In this document: positions 41,177-49,942 of the stretch, piece after piece
How the letters are laid out: each line of letters starts with the position of its first letter
Position numbering within the stretch: the stretch's first letter is position 1
Source of the DNA: Chlamydiota bacterium
Lineage (GTDB): Bacteria > Chlamydiota > Chlamydiia > Chlamydiales > Parachlamydiaceae
Direction of reading: 5' to 3'
Length of the DNA: 58,426 nt
Assembly: GCA_013287915.1 (NCBI GenBank)
Contig: JABDCX010000011.1
Location: forward strand, 1 to 58,426
Program-made: the position numbers and the translations under genes
The notes under the pieces: generated by a model
Seen by the model: only the letters and a program-made list of their open reading frames with translations
The model's database searches: none
What the model was told of the DNA's origin: nothing

Positions 41177-42127
41177 ATGGACGTGACATTACAACAAGCT
41201 GCATCACTCTTAAAAACGGGACATGTCGTCGCCGTTCCCACAGAGACGGTGTATGGGTTAGCTGCCTCGATCAATCATCCAGGAGCGATTGAGAAAATTT
41301 TCGATCTGAAAAAAAGACCCAGAAACAACCCCTTAATTGTCCATCTCGCCTCGGGGAATGCCTTGCAAGAGTATGCGCGCAATTTGCCAGCCAGCGCCTT
41401 AAAACTTGCGCTTGCGTTTTGGCCGGGGCCTTTGACGCTGCTCTTGCCAGCCAATTTGGAAAAAATTGATCCAACGATCAGGGCCCATCTCCCAACAGCT
41501 GCTTTTCGCGTTCCCAATCATCCCCTTGCAATTGCGCTCCTGGAACTGACAGGTCCTCTCGTGATGCCTTCTGCCAACCCCTCTGGTAAGCCCTCAGCCA
41601 CCTGCGCAGCCCATGTCACTCTCGATTTTGGTCACGATCTTCCGGTGCTCGATGGGGGCGCCTGCCAGCAGGGAGTGGAATCGACGATTTTGCATTTTAC
41701 AAACGACCATTGGGAAATTGTGAGGCTAGGCGCCCTTCCCCCAGAGGCATTTGAAACCGTGCTTGGCTATGTTCCAGGGATCCACATGCCCGGGCAAACC
41801 GAACAGCCCATTTGCCCCGGACAACACTACCGCCACTACGCTCCCCAAACAGAATTGACCTTATGCAATCCGATTCCCAAAAACACCACAGATCCAATCG
41901 TAGGCTTTTCGGACAGACACTATTCCACTACAAGCCGCATCTACGCGCTAGGGCATTCCGATCGCCCTGAAGAGGTAGCTGCAAATCTTTACGGGTTATT
42001 GCGCACACTAGACAAAGAGAACGTGCCGCGCGCTCTAGTCGACATAGACATACCAAACGAAGGCCTCTGGCTCACAATCAAGGAACGCATCTCCAAAGCC
42101 GCCTCCAAAGATCGCAACAGGATGTAA
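41177..42127 (+). CDS. tsaC: L-threonylcarbamoyladenylate synthase, Sua5-type
   Basis: A 316-residue protein. The YrdC domain (to about residue 200) has PTETVYGLAA, KKRPRNNPLIVH, FWPGPLTLLLP and MPSANPSGKPSAT. The C-terminal Sua5 domain follows a PGQHYRHYAPQT linker. The enzyme makes the threonylcarbamoyl-AMP used for tRNA t6A. It starts two bases after sufS and is probably the last gene of the suf transcript. The Sua5 extension distinguishes it from short TsaC. Confidence 0.94.
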   Translation: MDVTLQQAASLLKTGHVVAVPTETVYGLAASINHPGAIEKIFDLKKRPRNNPLIVHLASGNALQEYARNLPASALKLALAFWPGPLTLLLPANLEKIDPTIRAHLPTAAFRVPNHPLAIALLELTGPLVMPSANPSGKPSATCAAHVTLDFGHDLPVLDGGACQQGVESTILHFTNDHWEIVRLGALPPEAFETVLGYVPGIHMPGQTEQPICPGQHYRHYAPQTELTLCNPIPKNTTDPIVGFSDRHYSTTSRIYALGHSDRPEEVAANLYGLLRTLDKENVPRALVDIDIPNEGLWLTIKERISKAASKDRNRM

Positions 42128-42188
42128 TATGAATCATCTTTTGAGCCTTAGCGTCTTTGCGTTTAAATCCGATTGGGAACAATGATGG

Positions 42189-42298
42189 GCAGGATCGCAA
42201 GCGGCAAGATAAGCAAGATAGCGCATCCCTGCCATTTCTTATCGAAAATGAATGCGATATTGCTGGGATCCTGTTTATCTTGCCGCTTGCGATCCTGC
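42189..42298. repeat. Foldback element with perfect 24-base inverted arms
   Basis: Arms 42189-42212 and 42275-42298 are exact reverse complements (GCAGGATCGCAAGCGG...). They are separated by 62 bases whose outer parts also pair imperfectly (AGCAAGATAGCGCAT against AATGCGATATTGCT). The whole 110-base unit can form one long hairpin. It lies between tsaC and the TPR gene, has no open reading frame, and resembles REP/BIME or MITE-like elements. The remainder of the 42128-42389 spacer holds GCGTCTTTGCGTT at 42151-42163, shared with the repeat near 55660. Confidence 0.8.
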
Positions 42299-42389
42299 AC
42301 ATCCTGTTTGACACTAAATTTATCATTGTGACGGTTCGTTAAGCCTTTCCCTCTAGCAGAAAAAATCCCATCTATGCCATTCTGGGAGC

Positions 42390-43418
42390 ATGACGGCTAC
42401 TACTTTAACACAGGCAACTGCCTCTTGCGAAATTCACGAAAAGCCGGGACGCACGCTAGACCCATTTTTCGAGGAATTCGACGCGACAATTAGAAGGACT
42501 GCCGCCTTCCATGCGATCTTTTTTCTCCTCGGCATCGCGGAAATCGTCCTCTTTTTCTCTTTCTTTTTCTTTTTGGCCACTTCGATGCTGCTGGCACTGA
42601 GTTTAGCAGGGATCTTCTTTACGTTTTTTACCTACTTCACATTGCGCACCTATTTTCAAGCGAAAAAGCCACACCAGATGCGCGAACTGAAGGAAACATT
42701 TGCGCAAGGGTACCGCACCCAGTGCGGCTATCATGCAGGGACGCCAGCGCACCACGTCTCCCTCGCCAATGCGTACTGCAAACTCGCCAACAAGCTCCAT
42801 TGCCGCGAGTACCAATACTACCCTCCGCCTCCCGGATTTAAGACCTTGGCGCCTCTTGCAGAGCGTTTTAGTTGCTGGTGCCACTGGCAAGATATCCATT
42901 TCATGCGCGAACTTCTCCTTCAAGGAGCGGTAGACGAGCACATTCAACTCGTCAAATACCACCCCATCAGTTTAGAGGCGCACGCAGCGCTTGCCAACGC
43001 GTATGTGATGCTCTCTGGCATTTACATCGACCCCAGAAAAATTGAAGGGTATGACGACGACCGCTGGATTCCACCGGAAAAGTATGGATCACATTGTGAA
43101 GTCACTTTCCGAGACGTTGCAGAACGGGCCATCGAAGAGTTTAAAATCTTAAGCGACTACGCGCCTGACGACCCTTGGGTGCATACGCAGTTGGCTTACA
43201 GCTTCCACGATCTGCAGATGCCTTTAGAAGAGATTGAAGAGTATGAAATTATCCGTAGACTTGCTCCCGATGACCTCGACACCCTCTACAAGCTCGGTGT
43301 GCTCTATTTTCAACAGGGATTGAACGGCAGGGGGCTACGCGTCTACGAAGAACTCAAGCGGCGCCATTACGCCAGAGCCGATCATCTCATCGCCCATTAC
43401 GGAGCTTTAAAAGCATGA
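42390..43418 (+). CDS. TPR membrane protein near suf operon (CT683-like)
   Basis: A 342-residue protein. Two adjacent hydrophobic segments at about residues 38-90 (IFFLLGIAEIVLFFSFFFFL, MLLALSLAGIFFTFFTYF) anchor it in the membrane. The C-terminal part carries TPR-like helices (SLEAHAALANAYVMLSGIY, WVHTQLAYSFHDLQMPLEE, DLDTLYKLGVLYFQQG). Chlamydia has a TPR protein beside its suf genes, and this may be its counterpart, inferred from position. Its stop overlaps the next ATG (ATGA), coupling it to aguB. Confidence 0.8.
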   Translation: MTATTLTQATASCEIHEKPGRTLDPFFEEFDATIRRTAAFHAIFFLLGIAEIVLFFSFFFFLATSMLLALSLAGIFFTFFTYFTLRTYFQAKKPHQMRELKETFAQGYRTQCGYHAGTPAHHVSLANAYCKLANKLHCREYQYYPPPPGFKTLAPLAERFSCWCHWQDIHFMRELLLQGAVDEHIQLVKYHPISLEAHAALANAYVMLSGIYIDPRKIEGYDDDRWIPPEKYGSHCEVTFRDVAERAIEEFKILSDYAPDDPWVHTQLAYSFHDLQMPLEEIEEYEIIRRLAPDDLDTLYKLGVLYFQQGLNGRGLRVYEELKRRHYARADHLIAHYGALKA

Positions 43419-44335
43419 ACTTTCTCAAATTCATAGTGCTTGTGGTGTGTGTAACCACATTTTTAGAGTCAAAAATTGAAGCAAAGGAAAACGTTATGAA
43501 AATCGGCCTTGTACAGATGCACTGTACAGAAAACCCTAAAGACAACCTGCAAAAGGCTATCTCTTCGATCACTGAGCTCGCTGAAAAAGGCGCCCAAATT
43601 GTCTGTTTGCCAGAATTATTTGGTTCCATCTACTTTTGCCAAACGCGCGATGATGTGTTTTTCGATCTTGCAGAAACAATTCCAGGGCCCACGACTGAAA
43701 AATTAGGTGCTCTTGCCAAAAAATTCAACATCGTCATTCTAGCCTCTCTCTTCGAAGATGCAGGTAACGAGCAATATTTCAATACGGTTGCTGTGATCGA
43801 TGGGGAAGGTAAAATCATCGGCAAGTACCGCAAAATGCATATTCCAGATGATCCCGCAAATGGTTATGACGAAGCACACTACTTTCAACAGGGAGATTTA
43901 GGTTTTCGCGCTTTTCAAACCCCTCATGCTAAAATTGCTCCCATGGTATGCTGGGATCAGTGGTTTCCAGAAGGCGCTCGCCTCTGCGCGGTCCAAGGCG
44001 CTCAAATTCTTTTTTATCCTACAGCCATTGGATGGCCGCTTAAAGACCGTGTAGAACTCAATCGAGCAGAACACGAAGCGTGGCAGATCATCCAGCGCAG
44101 CCATGCAATAGGCAACAACCTCTTTGTCGTCGCCGTCAACCGAGTTGGCATTCAAGACCAACTCAATTTCTGGGGCACTTCGTTCGTCGCAGACCCTTAT
44201 GGAAGGGTGATCGCGAAGGCCAGCTCAGATAAAGAAGAGAATCTACTCGTCACTTGTGATCTAAATATCATCGAGGAGATGCGTAAAGATTGGCCGTTTT
44301 TAGACTATAGACGGGTGAAATGTGAAGAAAAATAA
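43415..44335 (+). CDS. aguB: N-carbamoylputrescine amidase (nitrilase superfamily), possibly with signal peptide
   Basis: The core starting MKIGLVQMHCTENP is a complete carbon-nitrogen hydrolase. Glu lies in LPELFG, Lys in YRKMHIPD and Cys in MVCWDQWFPE; FYPTAIGWP is also characteristic of AguB. It hydrolyses N-carbamoylputrescine to putrescine, CO2 and ammonia. Two starts are credible. ATG 43415 overlaps the upstream stop (ATGA) and adds 27 residues that look like a signal peptide (FIVLVVCVTTFL, then IEA). ATG 43496 has AAGGA seven bases upstream and gives a normal 279-residue cytosolic enzyme. aguA follows with a 14-base overlap. Confidence 0.92.
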   Translation: MNFLKFIVLVVCVTTFLESKIEAKENVMKIGLVQMHCTENPKDNLQKAISSITELAEKGAQIVCLPELFGSIYFCQTRDDVFFDLAETIPGPTTEKLGALAKKFNIVILASLFEDAGNEQYFNTVAVIDGEGKIIGKYRKMHIPDDPANGYDEAHYFQQGDLGFRAFQTPHAKIAPMVCWDQWFPEGARLCAVQGAQILFYPTAIGWPLKDRVELNRAEHEAWQIIQRSHAIGNNLFVVAVNRVGIQDQLNFWGTSFVADPYGRVIAKASSDKEENLLVTCDLNIIEEMRKDWPFLDYRRVKCEEK

Positions 44336-45353
44336 ATATCGGATGCCAGCTGAGTGGGAACCCCATGAGGCGACTTGGATTGGATGGCCCCACAACAAAG
44401 GGCACTGGCCTGGCAAATACGATTTTATTCCTGCTACATTTGCAGCAATCATCGCTGCTCTGGCAATGAGCGAAAAGGTGTATCTGACTGTCAATGACCA
44501 ACAGATGGAGGAGGAGGCGCGCTTGATGCTTTCTATGCTCCCTGTTCAAGTTCTCAATCAGCTCACTTTTTTCCACATCCCCACAGATGCCTCATGGTCG
44601 CGCGATCACGGGCCTATTTTCGTCTACGACGAAAAACAAAAACTCACCCTCCTCAATTTCACCTTCAATGCGTGGGGGGAAAAATATCACCCATTCGACC
44701 GTGATAACGCCGTTCCCGAACAGATTGCAAAAAAGCTGCGTCTTCCCCTCGTGACGCCTCACATGGTGCTAGAGGGGGGATCCATCGATGTCAATGGAGC
44801 CGGTTCTCTCCTCACAACAGAACAGTGCCTCCTCAATCCAAACCGCAATCCCTCCATGAGCAAAGAACAAATTGAAGAGCACCTCAAGAACTACCTAGGC
44901 ATCTCTCAGGTCCTTTGGTTGAATGAGGGGATCGTTGGGGATGATACAGATGGGCACGTCGACGATCTTGCACGCTTTGTTTCCACTAATACCATTGTCA
45001 CCGTATTGGAATCGAATCCCAACGATGAGAACTACGCGATTCTTCAAGAAAATTATGCCCGTCTTAAACAGATGAAAAACTTAAACGGAGAGCCCTTTGA
45101 ACTGATCACTCTCCCCATGCCAGAGCCTGTCTACTTCAACAATCAGCGCCTCCCAGCAAGCTATGCCAACTTTTACATCGCCAATAGCGTCGTTCTCGTT
45201 CCCATATTTAATTGTTCACAAGATGCAGAAGCTCTCCGTACGCTCAGAACTCTCTTTCCTCAACACCGCGTTGTTAGCATCGACTGCGTCGACCTCGTTT
45301 GGGGTTTAGGCACCATCCACTGCTCCACACAGCAACAGCCGATCCAAAGGTGA
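44322..45353 (+). CDS. aguA: Agmatine deiminase
   Basis: A 343-residue PPAD-type agmatine iminohydrolase. MPAEWEPHEATWIGWP at the start, the WSRDHGP motif, EGGSIDVNG, DDTDGHVDD and the C-terminal catalytic Cys in GLGTIHCSTQQQP are all diagnostic. It converts agmatine to N-carbamoylputrescine and ammonia, feeding AguB. The start is GTG 44322, inside the end of aguB. The aguB-aguA pair completes a route from agmatine to putrescine. Confidence 0.96.
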   Translation: MKKNKYRMPAEWEPHEATWIGWPHNKGHWPGKYDFIPATFAAIIAALAMSEKVYLTVNDQQMEEEARLMLSMLPVQVLNQLTFFHIPTDASWSRDHGPIFVYDEKQKLTLLNFTFNAWGEKYHPFDRDNAVPEQIAKKLRLPLVTPHMVLEGGSIDVNGAGSLLTTEQCLLNPNRNPSMSKEQIEEHLKNYLGISQVLWLNEGIVGDDTDGHVDDLARFVSTNTIVTVLESNPNDENYAILQENYARLKQMKNLNGEPFELITLPMPEPVYFNNQRLPASYANFYIANSVVLVPIFNCSQDAEALRTLRTLFPQHRVVSIDCVDLVWGLGTIHCSTQQQPIQR

Positions 45354-45354
45354 T

Positions 45355-45966
45355 ATGATCGACTGGGAAGCGCAGTGGGCTCTGCATAGTCCTGGCTATC
45401 AGGACGGGTATTTGCCACTCAAACTACCCTCTGCCAAGCAAACACTCCGCTTAAAAGCAGGTCCTGGATTTGGAGACCTCTCCCACCCCACCACAAACCT
45501 GGTCATACAACTCATGCCTCCTTTCATCAAGGGAGCCGACGTCCTCGATATCGGATGTGGCAGCGGCATTCTTTCGTTGGCAGCAGCGGCGCTAGGAGCC
45601 GCTTCTGTCTACGGCGTCGACATCGAAATCGATGCGATTGTCCACTCCCAACGCAATGCCGAGCTCAACAACCTGCAAGTCCACTTTGCCTTGCCTGCAG
45701 ACTATCTAAAGGAAAAAAAGCCCTCTCCCACAGTCGTGCTCATGAACATGATCGAATCGGAACAGATCATCGCTTGGAACTCCCTCAAGCCAATCCACAG
45801 CGCAGTCAAAACAGCCATCATCTCAGGGATATTAGCTAAAGACAAAGAAAAGTACCTGACCTTAGTTTCTAGCTGGGATTGGTCGCTCGCCAAGGAGCTT
45901 CAAGAAGGGGAGTGGTTCGGGGGAGTTTTTCTCAACCGCTCCCACCTTTTGTCATCTAAGTCCTGA
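45355..45966 (+). CDS. PrmA-like class I SAM-dependent methyltransferase
   Basis: A 203-residue enzyme. GPGFGDLSHPTTNLVIQLM precedes LDIGCGSGILSLAA (SAM loop) and VYGVDIEIDAIVHSQRNAELN (quoted as YGVDIEIDAIVHSQRNA), the layout of ribosomal protein L11 methyltransferase. NMIES occupies the NILA position of true PrmA, and the long N-terminal L11-binding domain is absent. Substrate therefore uncertain. It follows aguA by one base and overlaps the convergent NFACT gene by 67 bases. Confidence 0.82.
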   Translation: MIDWEAQWALHSPGYQDGYLPLKLPSAKQTLRLKAGPGFGDLSHPTTNLVIQLMPPFIKGADVLDIGCGSGILSLAAAALGAASVYGVDIEIDAIVHSQRNAELNNLQVHFALPADYLKEKKPSPTVVLMNMIESEQIIAWNSLKPIHSAVKTAIISGILAKDKEKYLTLVSSWDWSLAKELQEGEWFGGVFLNRSHLLSSKS

Positions 45967-46820
45967 TAGAACACCTTGTTGTGAGAGACCATCACCTTCC
46001 CAGGCGCCTTGAGGGGACGGATCCACTTCACTTGTGTGAACGTGACTTCCCCCGATTGCTTCAATTGGCTCATCCGCAGGGCGATCTCTGCGGCATCTTT
46101 GAGCGTTGCCGAATCGGGCTCTTCCCCTTTGTGCAGTTTGATCACGACGTGGGAACCGGAGCAATTGTGAGCATGGAGCCACCAATCCGAGCCATTGGCA
46201 TGATGAAACGTCAGCAAGTCGTTATCCTTCGCCGATTTTCCCGCTAAAATGGCGTGACCTGTTTCGCTCATAAAAGTTTTATAAGGAATCTTCGGAGGAG
46301 GGGTTTTCGATTTTACCTTAGGGAGCGGCTGCTTTTTGAACAGAAGATGGTATCTGGTGCAAAACTCTTCTACTGCCTCAACCGTTTTGCACGCTTCTAG
46401 TTCAGCTTTCTTCTGGGCATGCGACGCAAGAGCCTGTTCGGCCTTTTCCAGCATGCGTTGCGCATGGGGAATAGCAGATTCCAGCTTGGAGCTCTTGCGA
46501 AAGCGCCATTCGATCTGTTCATGGGGTGATAGACGGGGATCTAAGGGGATAAATCGCATCGGAGCGTTGGCATCTAGATTCCAATCTACTACCTCGACCC
46601 GGTCCATCCCCTTTTTCACTTTAAATAGATTGGCTTGAATCAAGAGCCCTTCGTGGTGGAGCGTTTTCCAGTTTAAGGCCTCTTCCAAAGTTGCCTTTCT
46701 CTGTTCGACCCACTTCGTTAATTTCTCTTCTTCTCTGTGTAGACGCCTCTTCACCGCCAAAAGATCGTGCGCATGTTGCGCCTCGAGATCGGGGTGTTGT
46801 TGAGGAGCCTCACGATTCAC
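45900..46820 (-). CDS. NFACT-R (DUF814) protein without the NFACT-N domain
   Basis: A 306-residue protein. The first 200 residues are a charged coiled-coil region with Lys/Glu/Leu-rich helices. The C-terminal third is the NFACT-R domain with [18 protein letters not shown], the conserved DxWxH...GSHV pattern, and [15 protein letters not shown]. Full-length RqcH/FbpA proteins start with an NFACT-N domain needed for tRNA-dependent C-terminal tailing; it is missing here. The start is GTG 46820, overlapping metK by 11 bases. The role may be ribosome or RNA binding; unproven. Confidence 0.85.
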   Translation of the reverse strand: MNREAPQQHPDLEAQHAHDLLAVKRRLHREEEKLTKWVEQRKATLEEALNWKTLHHEGLLIQANLFKVKKGMDRVEVVDWNLDANAPMRFIPLDPRLSPHEQIEWRFRKSSKLESAIPHAQRMLEKAEQALASHAQKKAELEACKTVEAVEEFCTRYHLLFKKQPLPKVKSKTPPPKIPYKTFMSETGHAILAGKSAKDNDLLTFHHANGSDWWLHAHNCSGSHVVIKLHKGEEPDSATLKDAAEIALRMSQLKQSGEVTFTQVKWIRPLKAPGKVMVSHNKVFYQDLDDKRWERLRKTPPNHSPS

Positions 46821-47994
46821 AGGTAAAGGCCCCTTGCTTAGCAGCTTCTAAGAGCGCTTCGACGCGGTCAGTGCGCTCCCACGTAAACTCGGGATCCGTG
46901 CGCCCAAAATGTCCCCCAAAGGCGGTTTTTTGGTAGATCGGACGCTTGAGGTTCAGCATCTCAATGATCCCTTTAGGCGATAACGAAAAAACAAGCGGAA
47001 TGATGTGGCTCAACAACTCTTCTTTTACTGTGCCGGTGCCAAAGGTGTCTACTTTGACAGAAATCGGATAAGGAACGCCAATCGCATAAGAGACTTGCAC
47101 TTCGCACCGCTTAGCCAGTTTGGCGGCAACGATATTTTTGGCGACATAACGAGCCGCGTAAGCCGCCGAACGATCGACTTTAGAAGGGTCCTTCCCTGAG
47201 AAAGCTCCACCGCCATGGCGCCCCATTCCTCCATATGAATCGACGATGATTTTGCGCCCCGTTAACCCACAGTCTCCGACAGGGCCGCCGATGACAAACC
47301 GCCCTGTTGGATTAATGTAAAAGAGGGTATTTTCATCGATAAAATGGGCCGGAGCAATCCGCTCCACTAGCGCCTTCATATCATTGCAAATCGTCTCGTA
47401 GGAGACATCTGCTGTGTGTTGAGTAGAAATCACCACCGTATGGAGACGCACGGGAGTGTGATTTTGGTCGTATTCGATTGTGACCTGCGTTTTGGCATCT
47501 GGGCACAGGTAAGGCAAAATCTTTTTGTGGCGCAGCCGTTGCAACTCGCGCATGATCTGATGAGCCATCATAATCGGCAATGGCATCAATTCGGGCGTTT
47601 CATCGCAGGCAAACCCAAACATCAACCCTTGATCGCCAGCCCCTTGCTCTTTAAACAATCCTTCCCCTTCGTTGACGCCCATCGCAATATCGGGAGACTG
47701 TTTATTGATCGATGTCAAAACCCCGCATGACTGATAATCAAATCCCAACGCGCTATTGTTGTAGCCAATTTGTCGAATGGTGTCCCGCGCGACTTGTTGG
47801 TAATTGACTTGGGCTTCCGTCGTGATTTCTCCACAGATGACGACTAGCCCAGAACCCACCATCGTTTCGCAAGCGACCTTTGAGTTGGAGTCTTCTTTTA
47901 AGCAAGCATCGAGGATCGCATCTGAGATTTGATCCGCAATCTTGTCGGGGTGCCCTTCTGAAACTGATTCTGATGTAAACAAAAAATGTGACAT
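46810..47994 (-). CDS. metK: S-adenosylmethionine synthetase
   Basis: A 394-residue enzyme of normal length. [32 protein letters not shown] and the loop [20 protein letters not shown] (shown as [16 protein letters not shown]) are the MetK signatures. It makes SAM from ATP and methionine. Chlamydiaceae lack MetK and import SAM, so its presence points to an environmental chlamydia. No SAM riboswitch fits in the 39-base gap to the divergent gene. Confidence 0.97.
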   Translation of the reverse strand: MSHFLFTSESVSEGHPDKIADQISDAILDACLKEDSNSKVACETMVGSGLVVICGEITTEAQVNYQQVARDTIRQIGYNNSALGFDYQSCGVLTSINKQSPDIAMGVNEGEGLFKEQGAGDQGLMFGFACDETPELMPLPIMMAHQIMRELQRLRHKKILPYLCPDAKTQVTIEYDQNHTPVRLHTVVISTQHTADVSYETICNDMKALVERIAPAHFIDENTLFYINPTGRFVIGGPVGDCGLTGRKIIVDSYGGMGRHGGGAFSGKDPSKVDRSAAYAARYVAKNIVAAKLAKRCEVQVSYAIGVPYPISVKVDTFGTGTVKEELLSHIIPLVFSLSPKGIIEMLNLKRPIYQKTAFGGHFGRTDPEFTWERTDRVEALLEAAKQGAFTCES

Positions 47995-48033
47995 ACGCTA
48001 TCTTTTAGTAAATGAGTTTTTTGGTGTATTATC

Positions 48034-48594
48034 ATGGATTTTCTCGTAAATTTCAACTTAAAACCACTTATCTGGCTCTTCTTAGGCATTTGCCTCTTTG
48101 GTAAGAGCGAAGCAAGCCCGACACCCGCCCCAGTATCCTTTGAGCAACTAAAAACCACTGAAATCCGTGTGCCGCAGCCCGTCTTGGTGCGAGGATTCCT
48201 CTATCAACGAGAATCAGGGGAGTGGGTGCTTCTCAATACCCCCAACCTCAAAAGCTGTTGCCTCGATACACAGCCTCTCAAAATCCATGTCGAAGGGGAG
48301 TTCACGCCCCCTCCAACAGAGGGTGTTGCCGTGCTTTTGGAAGGGGAATTACACAAGCATCGGGAGGAACTCACTCTAAAAAATGCTCAATTGGTCTTAG
48401 AGAAGAAAAATGGCGTTCTGCCATACATCTTCCTTGCTGCCATTGCAGGGTTCAGCGCGGCTCTTTTCAGGATCATGGGAAAGAGAGGGGCGCCTTCTCC
48501 TCGAGGTCCTGAGGAAAACAAGAATTTGTCCTCGCATCAGCCAGTTCCACCCAACCACCGCCCATTGCACGGTAAATATTCACCAAAGAAGTGA
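48034..48594 (+). CDS. Unknown exported protein with C-terminal membrane segment
   Basis: A 186-residue protein. Signal peptide at residues 1-27 (LIWLFLGICLFGKSEAS), a beta-rich domain with two adjacent cysteines (LKSCCLDT), a hydrophobic segment at about 128-147 (VLPYIFLAAIAGFSAALF) and a polar tail. Resembles a small OB-like periplasmic domain; no named family. The last 40 codons lie antisense to the 3' end of the TolC-type gene. Divergent from metK. Confidence 0.7.
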   Translation: MDFLVNFNLKPLIWLFLGICLFGKSEASPTPAPVSFEQLKTTEIRVPQPVLVRGFLYQRESGEWVLLNTPNLKSCCLDTQPLKIHVEGEFTPPPTEGVAVLLEGELHKHREELTLKNAQLVLEKKNGVLPYIFLAAIAGFSAALFRIMGKRGAPSPRGPEENKNLSSHQPVPPNHRPLHGKYSPKK

Positions 48595-49942
48595 AGAGAG
48601 AGGCGCGCGTCTGCGCCAAGGAGAGTTCCGCAGGGAAGTATTGCTCTTGCGCTTGGATCACCACAAAATAGGGAGCATATCCCCCCTTATACTGCAACAT
48701 CGCCAACCGTTGGTAGTCGCCAGCGGCCTCAACTAAGCGCTCTTGAGAGGCAAGCTCCTCTTTCAACATCGAATGGGCGACGAGAGAATCTTCCACATCG
48801 GCAAATGCTTTTTGGATCGTCAACTGGTAGTTAAACAGAGTGGCCTGTTCAGCCTCTTCAGCTTGCATCACCTGCCCATAAATCGCACCCGCAGTAAAAA
48901 TCGGCCCTGTGACGCTCCCAACAAAATTCCACGTGTTAGAAGGACCAGAAAACAATTGGCTCAAATGGGCGCTCGCGCCTCCATAATATCCCGTCAAAGA
49001 GACCGAAGGGAAATAGAGGGCAATCGCAGCTCCAATGTTAGCGTTAGCAGCGATCAAATTCTGTTCTGCCTGCATGATATCGGGGCGCTGTCTCAACAGC
49101 TCCGAAGGAAGGCCTGCTGGCACGTCAGGCATGTGTAGATCGTAAATCGATTTTCCACGCGCAATCGGTCCTGGGTTTCTTCCGAGCAAAACGCAAAGCG
49201 CATTTTCCGTTTGGACAATCGATATCTTTATTTGGGGAATTTGAGAGGCTGCAATTTCGTATTGCGTTTTGGCTTGTGCCACCTCGATCTGTGAAACCTG
49301 TCCATATTTGTGCTGAAGCTCGAAATACTTGACTGCGTCTCCATATGAATTCATCGTGCGAATGGCGATTTCCAACTGCTCATCTAAACCACGCAACTGG
49401 ATATAGCTATCCGCAACAGACGTCACAACCGCAAGAATTGCGTTTTGTCGCGCTTCGTACGTCGCCTTCACATTGGCTTCTGCGGCCTCAACCAAGCGTC
49501 GGATGCGTCCCCACAAATCGATCTGCCAACTGGCCGTTCCCACCGCCTGCCAAACGGTTTGCGGATTGGGGAGAGCGATGGGCAAAGGAATTGCCGGGGT
49601 AAGAGTCTCGCTGGTACGCATACGGGAAACAGATGAGTTATAACCTAGCTGGGGAAAGAGCGGCGCTCGCGTCTGAATAAGAAGACCAATCGCGATGCCC
49701 ACATTAGCGGCAGCAACCTTGATCTCTTGGTTATTGGCAAGAGCTTCGATGATCAACCCTTCGAGGATTGGGTCTTCAAATTGCTTCCACCACTCCAAAT
49801 CTAACGAATCGACCGCATTGGCCTCTTCAAAGTGGTACTCTTCCGGCACATCGACATAAGGAGGGTGGTAATTGGGACCCACTTTACAACTCGTCAACAG
49901 AAGGACGAGAACCTGTAATGTCAACCACGCCTTTTTAACCAT
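48473..49942 (-). CDS. TolC/NodT-type outer membrane efflux lipoprotein
   Basis: A 489-residue outer membrane factor. The lipobox LLTSC is followed by KVGPNYHPP, the hallmark of NodT-type channels. Two OEP repeats have WQIDLWGRIRRLVEAAEAN and LLRQRPDIMQAEQNLIAANA (quoted as LRQRPDIMQAEQNLIAANA), and the second helix pair ends QYKGGYAPYFVVIQAQ. It forms the outer membrane exit of the RND pump encoded upstream; the start overlaps the pump gene's stop by 8 bases. The C-terminal tail after GGGW runs 22 residues into the overlap with the convergent gene. Confidence 0.94.
   Translation of the reverse strand: MVKKAWLTLQVLVLLLTSCKVGPNYHPPYVDVPEEYHFEEANAVDSLDLEWWKQFEDPILEGLIIEALANNQEIKVAAANVGIAIGLLIQTRAPLFPQLGYNSSVSRMRTSETLTPAIPLPIALPNPQTVWQAVGTASWQIDLWGRIRRLVEAAEANVKATYEARQNAILAVVTSVADSYIQLRGLDEQLEIAIRTMNSYGDAVKYFELQHKYGQVSQIEVAQAKTQYEIAASQIPQIKISIVQTENALCVLLGRNPGPIARGKSIYDLHMPDVPAGLPSELLRQRPDIMQAEQNLIAANANIGAAIALYFPSVSLTGYYGGASAHLSQLFSGPSNTWNFVGSVTGPIFTAGAIYGQVMQAEEAEQATLFNYQLTIQKAFADVEDSLVAHSMLKEELASQERLVEAAGDYQRLAMLQYKGGYAPYFVVIQAQEQYFPAELSLAQTRASLFTSLVNIYRAMGGGWVELADARTNSCFPQDLEEKAPLSFP

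Noticed and set aside
43496-44335. Taking only the shorter AguB start
   Set aside because: It is as plausible as the longer one, but the ATGA coupling and the signal-like extension are real features, so the longer form is annotated and the ambiguity is stated.
47995-48033. SAM riboswitch upstream of metK
   Set aside because: Only 39 bases separate it from the divergent gene, too short for any known SAM aptamer.
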